64,000 bases of DNA from assembly GCF_000711875.1 (NCBI RefSeq), contig NZ_JONM01000001.1, positions 537,934-601,933 on the forward strand. Direction: 5' to 3'. The position numbers were made by a program, and so were the translations under genes. The stretch comes from Andreprevotia chitinilytica DSM 18519. GTDB taxonomy: Bacteria > Pseudomonadota > Gammaproteobacteria > Burkholderiales > Chitinibacteraceae. Under the pieces are notes generated by a model. It was not told the DNA's origin, ran no database searches, and saw only the letters and a program-made list of their open reading frames with translations. This document shows, piece after piece, positions 55,620 through 62,903 of the stretch. Every line of letters starts with the position of its first letter. The first letter of the stretch is position 1.

Positions 55620-55988
55620 TCAGTACGCTGGCGCTGCAGATGGCTGCACCACAATGACTGTGGTGCTATCGCCAGGTTGGCCGGTCTTGCCGGTTCTGCC
55701 CGTTTCGCCAGCCGCGCCCGTTGCGCCGGTCTCGCCAGAGACACCCTTGTCGCCCTCAAAACCCTGGCGGCCGGTATCACCCTTGTAGCCTTGCGCACCT
55801 TGCGTGCCCTGAGCACCGGTCGTACCGGTGAAGCCCTCAGCACCCTGGGTGCCGGTTGCACCTTGCGGGCCAGCGGGGCCGGGTACCGCAACCTGCGTGG
55901 CGACAGGAACGGCAAGCACTGCTGGTCTTTCGCAAGCACCCAGGCTTAGCACGGCGACCACTGCCGCTAGTTGTATCGAACGGTTCAT
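55620..55988 (-). CDS. collagen-like lipoprotein
   Basis: A 122-residue lipoprotein: lipobox SLGAC (Cys about 19), a short spacer, then 23 uninterrupted Gly-X-Y triplets (about residues 37-107, from [10 protein letters not shown] to GKTGQPGD) and a hydrophobic C-terminal tail [12 protein letters not shown]. It should form a trimeric collagen-like rod tethered to the envelope. Thr, Gln and Glu fill most X/Y positions. AAGGA precedes ATG 55988; the longer frame to 56207 starts within the repeat and promoter region. First gene of the probable operon reading leftward. Confidence 0.88.
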   Translation of the reverse strand: MNRSIQLAAVVAVLSLGACERPAVLAVPVATQVAVPGPAGPQGATGTQGAEGFTGTTGAQGTQGAQGYKGDTGRQGFEGDKGVSGETGATGAAGETGRTGKTGQPGDSTTVIVVQPSAAPAY

Positions 55989-56109
55989 GGGAAATCCTTT
56001 GGAAAAGAAATAACGTGGTTCGGATGACCACGAAACGTTCGCGATCAAACCAGCATGACTTGCCAGGTCGCACTCGGCATCTGGACAGCGTAGGCGCATG
56101 CCATACATG

Positions 56110-56129
56110 GGTCGGTGCGGCAGCGAACA
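56110..56129 (-). promoter_or_regulatory. regulon site 8 (collagen-like operon)
   Basis: Minus strand TGTTCG-CTGC-CGCACC then GACC. TACGCT starts 17 nt later. The centre is 133 bp before ATG 55988. Confidence 0.7.
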
Positions 56130-56147
56130 GTTGGGGGAGGCTTTCGT

Positions 56148-56180
56148 GGGCGCGCGGACCTCAGTCCGCCAGATGCGGGT
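56148..56180. repeat. 33-bp dispersed repeat, copy 1
   Basis: Contains the palindromic GCGGAC-CTCA-GTCCGC core. It matches 57306-57338 in 32 of 33 positions, in direct orientation. The repeats bracket the two small unknown genes and the Rhs remnant. Confidence 0.8.
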
Positions 56181-56232
56181 AGGAGCCTGATGTTGCTTGT
56201 AAGACACGCTCTAACCTACCAAGGCCAGCAAA

Positions 56233-56262
56233 AAGGCCAGCGCCTTTAAAAGCGCTGGCCTT
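56233..56262 (-). terminator. intrinsic terminator for the 56289-56832 pair
   Basis: An 11-bp stem AAGGCCAGCGC / GCGCTGGCCTT. Read leftward it is followed by TTTTTGCTGG. It lies 26 bp after the stop at 56289. Confidence 0.8.
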
Positions 56263-56288
56263 CTGCCATCAAATCCGCCACATGGCGA

Positions 56289-56564
56289 TCAACGCCGATC
56301 CGTATTCCGATTCACGGGCGGCGTCACCCCAAGCCGTTGCACCGTCTCATAGCGGGTTGTATCCAGCCCGAAATGCCATTCCTCCGATAGAAATACGCCG
56401 ACTCGCGCTAACGCATGCAGATCAGATTCCGGCTCGGCGATGCCGACCATTGCGCGGAACACACTGCCAAGCTGGGCAATGCGATCCAGGCCGATATCGG
56501 CAATGTCGTTGAAGTCATTGACGGTCAGTTTGGGTGCGGTAGGGCAGCGATGAAGGTCAGCCAT
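56289..56564 (-). CDS. hypothetical protein (91 aa)
   Basis: Soluble, with no signal or membrane helix; the middle (NDFNDIADIGLDRIAQLGSVFRAM) is probably helical. GGAGGG precedes ATG 56564. The reading frame overlaps the upstream gene by 8 nt, which supports both being real and coupled. No family recognised. The pair lies between the two 33-bp direct repeats beside an Rhs remnant, so it may be accessory or mobile in origin. Confidence 0.55.
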   Translation of the reverse strand: MADLHRCPTAPKLTVNDFNDIADIGLDRIAQLGSVFRAMVGIAEPESDLHALARVGVFLSEEWHFGLDTTRYETVQRLGVTPPVNRNTDRR

Positions 56565-56832
56565 GATGCCCTCCGCTGTGCGCATAACGCGTGCTGAGTG
56601 AGGCGGTTAGGCGATCAGAGAGTGGCGGCAACGTTTGCATTGCTGCGTGGTGTCGCTCTGCCAGTCGGCGGCCATCACGTGCCAATTGATAGCCAACGCT
56701 GCGCTGGTCGATGAGGGAAGTGAGGATGGTAAAAATCTGGTCCAGCTCGGCAAAACCGTCACGGGCTTGTGCGATGAGGTGGCCGGGGTCGGGGTCGGGG
56801 GGTGCGGGGATGGGGTGTTGACTGATGGGCAT
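56557..56832 (-). CDS. hypothetical protein (91 aa)
   Basis: Proline-rich N-terminus (PISQHPIPAPPDPDPGH), then a predicted helical bundle (AQARDGFAELDQIFTILTSLIDQ...RRLAERHHAAMQTL). No membrane segment, no recognised family. Its end overlaps the following 91-aa gene by 8 nt; both stop at the terminator 56233-56262. No regulon site was found upstream. Confidence 0.5.
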   Translation of the reverse strand: MPISQHPIPAPPDPDPGHLIAQARDGFAELDQIFTILTSLIDQRSVGYQLARDGRRLAERHHAAMQTLPPLSDRLTASLSTRYAHSGGHHG

Positions 56833-57000
56833 GGATGCCTCCTGTATCTGCGGGTTTTACCCGCCGCTTCGCTTCCATACGAAGGGTGGCGGGCGCAAGG
56901 CGGGGTTGGAAGACCGGGATACAGGAACCGGTAGCCCGAAGGCTCCCCACCCTGCTACCGCCATTGAAGGCGCACCAAGGGTGTTGCGGACGAAAATAAA

Positions 57001-57018
57001 AAACCGCTTCGCAGCGGT
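57001..57018 (-). terminator. intrinsic terminator read leftward
   Basis: Stem AACCGCT / AGCGGTT with TCGC loop. Read leftward it is followed by TTTTTTATTTTCG. It would stop transcripts coming from the OmpA-like gene across the Rhs remnant. Confidence 0.75.
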
Positions 57019-57143
57019 TGTCCGCCTGAATCCACGGGCTTCCAAACCCGGTCGTGTCGCCACGACCCGGCAAAAATACCCCAGCCACGTTGAGGGGGTC
57101 AAGAACGTTTGCCGTTCACCCCCCAACCTGAAACCACACCCCG

Positions 57144-57305
57144 ATGTCGTTCCCCATTCCCCCTGTCGCCGTTCCGATCCACGTCCCGGTCGTCAGCACC
57201 TATTACACCTACGGCCCCCTCGGCCGTGTGCAAACCATCAAAGACGGCAAGGGCTACCAGACCACCGTCGAATACGATGCCGAAGAAACTGTCGTGGAGG
57301 GAGGA
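57144..57305 (+). pseudogene. Rhs/YD-repeat protein remnant
   Basis: About 54 codons in frame from ATG 57144: a Pro/Val-rich start, then YYTYGPLGRVQTIKDGKGYQ...VEYDAEE. This is one YD repeat as in Rhs-family proteins (YTYDxLGRv...D..G...xYxYD). The frame runs straight into the 33-bp repeat at 57306 and soon stops, so only the first repeat of a far longer gene remains. Rhs proteins are normally over 1000 residues. Confidence 0.7.
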
Positions 57306-57338
57306 GGGCGCGCGGACTTCAGTCCGCCAGATGCGGGT
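57306..57338. repeat. 33-bp dispersed repeat, copy 2
   Basis: Second copy (one mismatch to 56148-56180). It marks the junction between the Rhs remnant on its left and the 3' end of the OmpA-like gene on its right, and supplies the stop and last residues of the latter. Confidence 0.8.
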
Positions 57339-58173
57339 GAATGTGCAGGCGTAATTGACGTTGCGGCTGCGCGACTGGGTTACTTAAGTCGAACGGCGAT
57401 TCAGCAGGGAAAGTCTCGCTTACCGGCGTGGGCGGCGACATTACAGCCTTTGGCGCGGGCTCGGGGGCTGGCTCTGGCGGGGCGGTGGCCATGACCGGCA
57501 TGGGCTCCGGCGGCCGGGCCGGCACTTTTAGGCCGAACCGATAGATCAGGCCAATCGAGAACAGATCGATATTCCCTTTGTTGCCCAACGCATCGTTGAC
57601 ACGATAGCGTTCCGCCTCGGCGCGCAGCTGGATTGATTCGGTGAACGCGTATTGCACACCGACCCCGAGCTTGTAGTTCATGGCCAGCCTGCTGGGATTG
57701 GCGTTGGTCACGGTGGTCGCGCCGGTGCCGCTGAAAGTGTTTCTGGATTGTGCATAGGTCAATCCGACGCGGCCAAAGAGCGAAAACTTTTCACTGAGGG
57801 GCAGCAGGCCGACTGCATCGAGATTCACGCCCCTGAGCTGCATGCCGCCGTGCAGCATCCCCAACGGTACGGTGGGTGCGTCGAAACCGAATTTGCCCAA
57901 ATCGAAATAGCCGCCTTCGAGGGCGAAGTTTTTGTTGAACTGGTAGCCGCCGAACACCTTGAAGCCGTTGTCGCGGTCATCTTCGTCAAACGTGGCCGTC
58001 GCAAACCCGCCGCCGAGCAGACCGCTGGTGATCTGGGCGTCATCGAGTTTCGCTTTGGAGCGACCATCGTTGAACCCGAGATACCAGCCATCGTTCTCCG
58101 CCATTGCAAACGGGCTAACGCCGATCACCAGCGTGAGCAGCCCTAGCGTTCGCGCGGTTTTTGCCAAGTTCAT
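57319..58173 (-). CDS. OmpA-like outer-membrane barrel, C-terminally truncated
   Basis: A 284-residue protein. Signal peptide 1-24 (SPFAMA), then an eight-strand OmpA-like barrel (about 25-210: NDGWYLGFNDGRSK ... LFSIGLIYRFG) and a Pro/Ala hinge (VPARPPEPMPVMATAPPEPAPEPAPK). OmpA proteins continue into a peptidoglycan-binding domain. Here VSETFPAESPFDLSN may be its first strand, after which the frame enters the 33-bp repeat and stops. ATG 58173 fits the signal peptide. A regulon site lies 80 bp upstream. It probably still makes a barrel but has lost its cell-wall anchor. Confidence 0.8.
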   Translation of the reverse strand: MNLAKTARTLGLLTLVIGVSPFAMAENDGWYLGFNDGRSKAKLDDAQITSGLLGGGFATATFDEDDRDNGFKVFGGYQFNKNFALEGGYFDLGKFGFDAPTVPLGMLHGGMQLRGVNLDAVGLLPLSEKFSLFGRVGLTYAQSRNTFSGTGATTVTNANPSRLAMNYKLGVGVQYAFTESIQLRAEAERYRVNDALGNKGNIDLFSIGLIYRFGLKVPARPPEPMPVMATAPPEPAPEPAPKAVMSPPTPVSETFPAESPFDLSNPVAQPQRQLRLHIHPHLAD

Positions 58174-58598
58174 GATTTTCACCAGGACGAGTTGCCGTCC
58201 CTGATAAGCAGTATTTGAACGATGGAGAAATGCACGCGTACCGTCTGTGCGCTGTCGCACCTACTTGCAGGCCAGCACGATCACCGGCGAGTCGTTGCGC
58301 AGAAAGAGGTGAACGGAACGGGTGTGAACGCCCGTGCGCTGGCGAACGGGCAATCGGTTTGTTCGCGTTCCACGATGCACTTGTCTTCTCATTCTAGACG
58401 CCCCGCGACATGCGGATCGCAGGATTTCTCCGCCACTCACAAGCCTGCACCTGCGCCGACGACGCCGGAATCGCAGTCCAGAATCAAGCAGGCGACCAGG
58501 TAATCCCGAAATTCTGCCATCCTGTCAATGCGGGACGGCAGACTCGTCGCTCGATCCATCTCTGAATATGGGCTTCCAGGCACCGACGGACTCGCACG
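58174..58598. other. 425-bp intergenic region
   Basis: Holds the promoter and regulon site of the OmpA-like gene near its left end. I see no gene, ribosome-site-backed frame or RNA gene in the remainder (58262-58598). Confidence 0.5.
58242..58261 (-). promoter_or_regulatory. regulon site 9 (OmpA-like gene)
   Basis: Minus strand GGTGCG-ACAG-CGCACA then GACG. CATCGT starts 17 nt later. The centre is 80 bp before ATG 58173. Confidence 0.7.
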
Positions 58599-59288
58599 TC
58601 ACCCCATTGGTCCAAACAGGGTGCCTACAGCAGCAGTAACGCCCATCGCCAATGCCCCCCAGAATGTGAGCCGCAACATCCCGCGCAGGATATTGGCCTT
58701 GCCGACATACGCGGCCAGCCCACCTAGAAATGCAAGCGTGATCAAGGCCACGCAGGGAATAAGCGGAATCAAATACTTGCTTGAAGCAAATACTGCGATC
58801 AGCAAAGGCAAGATTGCACCCATAGCGAAGCTGCTCGCAGAGGCCATTGCCGCTTGCAATGGTCGAGCCGTATTTCGTTCCGAAATACCCAACTCATCTC
58901 GTGCATGCGCACCCAATGCATCGTGTGCCATCAGCTGTTGCGCAACTTGCGTTGCCAGATCCAGGTTGAGACCGCGTTGCATGTAAATCGCTGCCAATTC
59001 TCGATGCTCACTCGTGGCGTCAGCCGCAATCTCGGCCCGCTCCTTGACCAGCGCTGCGTGTTCCGTATCAGCCTGCGATGAAACCGACACATATTCCCCG
59101 GAGGCCATCGACAGGGCACCGGCGACCAGACCTGAAATGCCGACGATGAGGATGCTTTGATGACTGGCATGCGTCGCTGCCACGCCCAGGATCAGGCTTG
59201 CGGTCGAAATGATTCCATCATTCGCGCCGAGCACGGCGGCGCGTTGCCAACCGGTGTTTTCAATCTGAGACAGCTCTTTATCGCGCAT
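58599..59288 (-). CDS. VIT1/CCC1-family transporter
   Basis: A 229-residue protein of the vacuolar iron transporter family: DGIISTASLILGVAATHAS, SMASGEYVSVSSQADTE (the conserved metal-site helix), then a cytosolic Glu-rich hairpin (ALVKERAEIAADATSEHRELAAIYMQRGL) and three C-terminal helices. It moves Fe2+ or Mn2+ out of the cytoplasm. GAGAAAG precedes ATG 59288. I found no regulon palindrome directly upstream; the preceding gene's terminator is 89 bp away. Confidence 0.9.
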   Translation of the reverse strand: MRDKELSQIENTGWQRAAVLGANDGIISTASLILGVAATHASHQSILIVGISGLVAGALSMASGEYVSVSSQADTEHAALVKERAEIAADATSEHRELAAIYMQRGLNLDLATQVAQQLMAHDALGAHARDELGISERNTARPLQAAMASASSFAMGAILPLLIAVFASSKYLIPLIPCVALITLAFLGGLAAYVGKANILRGMLRLTFWGALAMGVTAAVGTLFGPMG

Positions 59289-59376
59289 GACGCTTTCTCG
59301 TTTAAGGCAAGCCAGGCTGGCAACTGAGTGCCGGTACCGTGCTGGCGGGCGGGATATGGGAGGAGGGCGCAAAAAG

Positions 59377-59395
59377 ACCCCGCGCCAGGCGGGGT
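59377..59395 (-). terminator. intrinsic terminator for the Cys-rich gene
   Basis: A 7-bp stem ACCCCGC / GCGGGGT, 5-nt loop. Read leftward it is followed by CTTTTTGCG. It lies 57 bp after the stop of the gene at 59452-59910. Confidence 0.75.
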
Positions 59396-59451
59396 GTCGA
59401 ATGAGGAGTGCTTGTCGCCGGATCAACACAGCCGGCAATTTGCGCCAACAG

Positions 59452-59910
59452 CTAGCTTGCCTGTGCCTCCGTTCTTTTCAGAAAAACGGCGAGGCCGGTA
59501 TTGGATGCTGCGGAATACGCCAGCGACGGCATATCGTTGATGGAGGCATTCGTGATGCGGTAGCCGGATGTTTTGACCATGTCTTCGCAATTGGCGGCGC
59601 AGCGATGACACACCTCCACGCATTCATACATCGCGCCGATTTCTTCGCAGCTGCGTGCACAGGCATCGCAGATTTCCGCGCACAAGGCGCACACCGAGCC
59701 ATAGACCGCCGAATGACTGATCATGAAGTTGGCGGTGGTTTTGCAAATCTCGGAACAATTGATCAACAGGCGTAAATGCGCTTGCCCGGCATGTTTGGCG
59801 CGCGTCGGCAAATGATGGTTCATGGCCATTGCCAGGCAGATGTCGTGACACTGATTGCATTCCTCAATACAGCGCCTCAATTCGGATTTTCTTTTGGATA
59901 GATAAGTCAT
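59452..59910 (-). CDS. Cys-rich four-helix-bundle copper-binding protein (DUF326 type)
   Basis: A 152-residue protein with about 14 cysteines in CxxxC/CxxC-spaced rows: CIEECNQCHDIC, INCSEIC, CALCAEICDACARSC, CVEVCHRCAANC. This is the cysteine-lined four-helix bundle of the DUF326/Csp copper-storage family, which holds Cu(I) inside the bundle. No Tat or Sec signal is seen, so it is probably cytosolic. AAGGAG lies 6 nt before ATG 59910. A regulon site is 142 bp upstream. Confidence 0.9.
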   Translation of the reverse strand: MTYLSKRKSELRRCIEECNQCHDICLAMAMNHHLPTRAKHAGQAHLRLLINCSEICKTTANFMISHSAVYGSVCALCAEICDACARSCEEIGAMYECVEVCHRCAANCEDMVKTSGYRITNASINDMPSLAYSAASNTGLAVFLKRTEAQAS

Positions 59911-60040
59911 CGCCATCTCCTTCACTTCATTGAAGTATTCGCGCTGGCTGTGTATCCAAAGTGCATCCACCGTCGTCATTACATCTATTGGCGCAAAATA
60001 CGAATTACCTGATTCCAAGATAAAGTGGAAAGCGGCGGGC

Positions 60041-60060
60041 GGTCTGTACGCTAGGGCACA
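60041..60060 (-). promoter_or_regulatory. regulon site 10 (Cys-rich gene)
   Basis: Minus strand TGTGCC-CTAG-CGTACA then GACC. TATCTT starts 18 nt later. The centre is 142 bp before ATG 59910. Confidence 0.65.
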
Positions 60061-60092
60061 TATCCGCGTTGCCGCTTTGCATGAATGTCATT

Positions 60093-61130
60093 TCACATCT
60101 CGATGATCATTTTCAGCGCCTTGGTCTCAGCGGCATTGCCGAAGGTGTCATAGGCCAGCATGATTTCGCTCAGTTTGAAGTGGTGCGTGATCAGCTGTTT
60201 GGCGTCGATACGTTTGGCCAGCACTGTCTTGAGCAGGGTCGGGATCGACACCGTATCGACCAGCCGGGTGGTGATCGTGACGTTGTGCCACCACAGCTTT
60301 TCCAGATGCAGATCGACCTTGACGCCGTGCACGCCGACATTGGCGATGGTGCCGCCGGCGGTCACGATGTCTTCGCATAGCTTGAAGGTGGCCGGAATGC
60401 CGACCGCTTCGATGGCTGTATCCACTCCGTGTCCGCCGGTGAGCTGCATGATCTGTTCCGCGGCGTCACCGCCGACGCTATTGACCGTGGCGGTCGCGCC
60501 AAAGCGCTTACTGATCGCCAGCCGGTTGTCGTCCAGATCAACCATGATGATTTCGGCTGGCGAATAGAACTGCGCGGTGAGCAACGCAGCCAGGCCGACC
60601 GGTCCTGCGCCGACGATGGCAACCGTGCCACCGAGATGCACCTTGCCGTTCAGCACGCCACATTCAAAACCGGTCGGCAGGATGTCGCTCAGCATGACCA
60701 GCGCCTCTTCATCGGCACCGGCCGGAATCGGGTACAGACTGGTGTCGGCATAAGGAATCCGCACGTATTCGGCCTGTGTGCCGTTGATGCTGTTGCCCAG
60801 ATTCCAGCCCCCCGTCGTGCAATGCGAGTACATGCCTTTGCGGCAGGGTGCGCAGTGCCCACAGGCGGTGATGCAGGAGATCAACACCGGGTCTCCGACC
60901 TTGAACATGGTGACGCTGGCCCCGACGGCATCGATGATCCCGACACCCTCATGACCCAGCGTGGTGCCGGGCTGGCAAGTGGTGACATCGCCTTTGAGAA
61001 TGTGCAGGTCGGTGCCGCAAAGGGTGGTCTTGGTGAGCTTGACGATGGCGTCGGTCGGCAGCTTGATGGTTGGCTTGGCGCGGTCTTCCAGGCTTTTCTG
61101 GCCTGGGCCGTGATAAACGAGAGCGAGCAT
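60093..61130 (-). CDS. zinc-dependent alcohol dehydrogenase (MDR family)
   Basis: A 345-residue medium-chain dehydrogenase. Catalytic-zinc region CGTDLHILKGD and GHEGVGIID, structural-zinc lobe CGHCAPCRKGMYSHC, and NAD site GAGPVGLAALL. It oxidises alcohols or reduces aldehydes with NAD(H). The exact substrate is unclear; several stress-island homologues are annotated as secondary-alcohol or formaldehyde-related enzymes. AAGGA precedes ATG 61130; the extension to 61358 crosses the promoter. A perfect regulon palindrome lies 138 bp upstream. Confidence 0.92.
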   Translation of the reverse strand: MLALVYHGPGQKSLEDRAKPTIKLPTDAIVKLTKTTLCGTDLHILKGDVTTCQPGTTLGHEGVGIIDAVGASVTMFKVGDPVLISCITACGHCAPCRKGMYSHCTTGGWNLGNSINGTQAEYVRIPYADTSLYPIPAGADEEALVMLSDILPTGFECGVLNGKVHLGGTVAIVGAGPVGLAALLTAQFYSPAEIIMVDLDDNRLAISKRFGATATVNSVGGDAAEQIMQLTGGHGVDTAIEAVGIPATFKLCEDIVTAGGTIANVGVHGVKVDLHLEKLWWHNVTITTRLVDTVSIPTLLKTVLAKRIDAKQLITHHFKLSEIMLAYDTFGNAAETKALKMIIEM

Positions 61131-61256
61131 GGCGAGGTTCCTTGTCGTGGCCGCGAAACGGCGCACGGCGAGGCGCGGGCATACAGCTTGTACTTGTGTG
61201 GGACCAAGTGTCAGTGGGCAATGCTTGTCACCAGCATGCGTATGACTTGGTTTGCT

Positions 61257-61276
61257 CGTCTGTTCGCTTCCGAACA
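61257..61276 (-). promoter_or_regulatory. regulon site 11 (alcohol dehydrogenase)
   Basis: Minus strand TGTTCG-GAAG-CGAACA, a perfect palindrome in its arms, then GACG. CATGCT starts 18 nt later. The centre is 138 bp before ATG 61130. Confidence 0.75.
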
Positions 61277-61309
61277 GTGCGGGTGACTGATCACTTGTCG
61301 CAAAAGAGA

Positions 61310-61335
61310 AAGGCCCGCGGATCATCGCGGGCCTT
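61310..61335 (-). terminator. intrinsic terminator for the IS5-like gene
   Basis: A 10-bp stem AAGGCCCGCG / CGCGGGCCTT. Read leftward it continues TTTCTCTTTTG. It lies 19 bp after the stop at 61355. Confidence 0.8.
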
Positions 61336-61354
61336 GCCATTGGTGGGTGCTGTA

Positions 61355-61777
61355 TCAACGGAGTTCGGCGCCCGTTGATGTGTGCTCATGTTTGCGAAGA
61401 TGGTTGCGTTTTCTTGCCGCCAGCGCCCGCGCCTTGCTGATTGCACCGTCCATCACCAACCAGGACCAATCGATCCCTTTGAACTGGTCGTGGTGCAGTA
61501 GCCCCTCACGCCAGAACGCCTCAAACAAGCCGGCTTCCGTCCACTCGCGAAAACGCCGGTAGGCCGAGCTGTAGCAGCAGATGCCGGTTGCATCCAGCGC
61601 GCTCCAGCTGCAGCCGGTGCGCAGTACATACAAGATCGCGTTCATCGCGGCCCGATCGGGGATTCGCGGATTATGCGCACCCATGGGGTGCACTTTGCGC
61701 TCCGGGAGTAGCGGTTCCATCTGCGCCCATAATGCATCCGGGATGAGTAATTCATCACTTCGTTTCGCTGGTTCCAT
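61355..61777 (-). CDS. IS5-family transposase N-terminal protein (solo, possibly domesticated)
   Basis: A 140-residue protein matching the first open frame of IS5/IS427-type transposases: IPDALWAQMEPLLPE, RAAMNAILYVLRTGCSW, YSSAYRRFREWTEAGLFE and WLVMDGAISKARA (first catalytic Asp of DDE). It stops after a basic tail (RKRNHLRKHEHT). No second frame with the other catalytic residues and no terminal inverted repeats are visible. AGGAG precedes ATG 61777. It has its own terminator and a regulon site 110 bp upstream, so it is expressed like a host gene. Either a degraded insertion or a co-opted DNA-binding protein. Confidence 0.8.
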   Translation of the reverse strand: MEPAKRSDELLIPDALWAQMEPLLPERKVHPMGAHNPRIPDRAAMNAILYVLRTGCSWSALDATGICCYSSAYRRFREWTEAGLFEAFWREGLLHHDQFKGIDWSWLVMDGAISKARALAARKRNHLRKHEHTSTGAELR

Positions 61778-61875
61778 CGTGTTTCTCCTCAATGGCGCAT
61801 TCATGCAGACGGCGGCTTTTCGCTGCGTGCTGCTGAATGCCATTCCTTGACACGCTGCCATTCGCAGGGAGGGCA

Positions 61876-61895
61876 CGTCTGTACGCTAGCGCACT
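61876..61895 (-). promoter_or_regulatory. regulon site 12 (IS5-like gene)
   Basis: Minus strand AGTGCG-CTAG-CGTACA then GACG. CAGCGT starts 18 nt later. The centre is 110 bp before ATG 61777. Confidence 0.7.
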
Positions 61896-61921
61896 CAGCG
61901 CTCGCCCGGGCCGAGGGTGCG

Positions 61922-62638
61922 CTATGTCGCCAGCTCGTCAGGCAGCAGCCGGTCGTATTCTTTCTTGACGACCTCGTAGCACTCGCAAGTGCGCTTCTCC
62001 AGCCCCTTGCGATCGAGCACGGTGATGTGTCCGCGCGCATAGCGGATCAGTCCGGCCTCTTGCAATTTGAGCGCGCCTTCGGTCACGCCTTCGCGGCGCA
62101 CGCCGAGCATGTTGGCGATCAGCTCCTGCGTCATCACCAGCTCATCGCCTTGCAGGCGATCCAGGCTCAGCAGCAACCAGCGGCACAGTTGCTGATCCAG
62201 CGAATGGTGCCGATTGCACACCGCGGTTTGCGCCATTTGCGTGATCAGCGCCTGGGTATAGCGCAGCAGCAGGTGCAAGACCGGTGCGCGATTGAATTCG
62301 TCTTTGATTATCTTGGCTTTCAACCGCAAGCCTCGGCCGGCGCTTTGCACCACCGCCCGGCTGGGGGTGGATTCACCCCCCATGAAGAGAGAAATCCCGA
62401 CAATACCTTCATTGCCAACCACGGCGATTTCGGCCGAAGCGCCGTTTTCCATCACATACAACAACGAGACGATGGCGGTGGTCGGGAAGTACACATGGGT
62501 CATCTTGCAGCCCGATTCATACACCACCTGACCCAGCGGCATGTCGACCTCTTCGAGTTGCGGCTGCCAGCGTTGCCATTCCTCCTCCGGCAGCGCGGCC
62601 AGCAGGTGGTTTTTTCTGGGGGGAGTGAAGGTGACCAT
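61922..62638 (-). CDS. Crp/Fnr-family transcriptional regulator
   Basis: A 238-residue protein. A cyclic-nucleotide-binding-like sensor barrel (about 10-130: VYFPTTAIVSLLYVMENGASAEIAVVGNEGIVGISLFMGGESTPSRAVVQSAG) is joined by a dimer helix (ALITQMAQTAVCNRHHSLDQQLCRWLLL) to a winged HTH (about 165-225). The recognition helix reads GVRREGVTEGALKLQ: against Crp, R180 and E181 are kept but R185 is Glu. No Fe-S cysteine quartet of Fnr type is evident. GGAG precedes ATG 62638. Its position inside the island of palindrome-bearing promoters makes it the best candidate activator of that regulon (inference). Confidence 0.9.
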   Translation of the reverse strand: MVTFTPPRKNHLLAALPEEEWQRWQPQLEEVDMPLGQVVYESGCKMTHVYFPTTAIVSLLYVMENGASAEIAVVGNEGIVGISLFMGGESTPSRAVVQSAGRGLRLKAKIIKDEFNRAPVLHLLLRYTQALITQMAQTAVCNRHHSLDQQLCRWLLLSLDRLQGDELVMTQELIANMLGVRREGVTEGALKLQEAGLIRYARGHITVLDRKGLEKRTCECYEVVKKEYDRLLPDELAT

Positions 62639-62801
62639 TGCAGAACTCCGAATCGGTGCCGATTTTGATGCTGACCGCACAGTTGGCGATGTAATTAGCG
62701 CAAGTGTAGGTAGCCCAATCGTTGCTTTTTAATGTTCGACCGCGCATGAGCCTACAAACGGCCAAGGCTTACAGCGGTTGCAGCCTTGATGTATGGAACG
62801 T

Positions 62802-62821
62802 TGTGCGCTGCCGCACAGACT
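62802..62821 (+). promoter_or_regulatory. regulon site 13 (fatty-acid hydroxylase)
   Basis: TGTGCG-CTGC-CGCACA, arms fully palindromic, then GACT. TAGTTT starts 17 nt later (62839). The centre is 94 bp before ATG 62904. Confidence 0.75.
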
Positions 62822-62903
62822 GCAAGGTAGATCGCGCTTAGTTTGGACAGGCAGCTGAGACCCGACGCCCGCCGGGGCAATCAGCGGACAGGGGAGCAAC
62901 CAC

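Noticed and set aside
56857-57126. Minus-strand 89-aa frame with a phage-like look
   Set aside because: It contains the intrinsic terminator at 57001-57018 and has no ribosome site, so it is unlikely to be translated.
62665-62683. Possible extra regulon site (TGATGC-TGAC-CGCACA) near the Crp/Fnr start
   Set aside because: Only the right half-site matches, and it is not oriented towards the Crp/Fnr gene.
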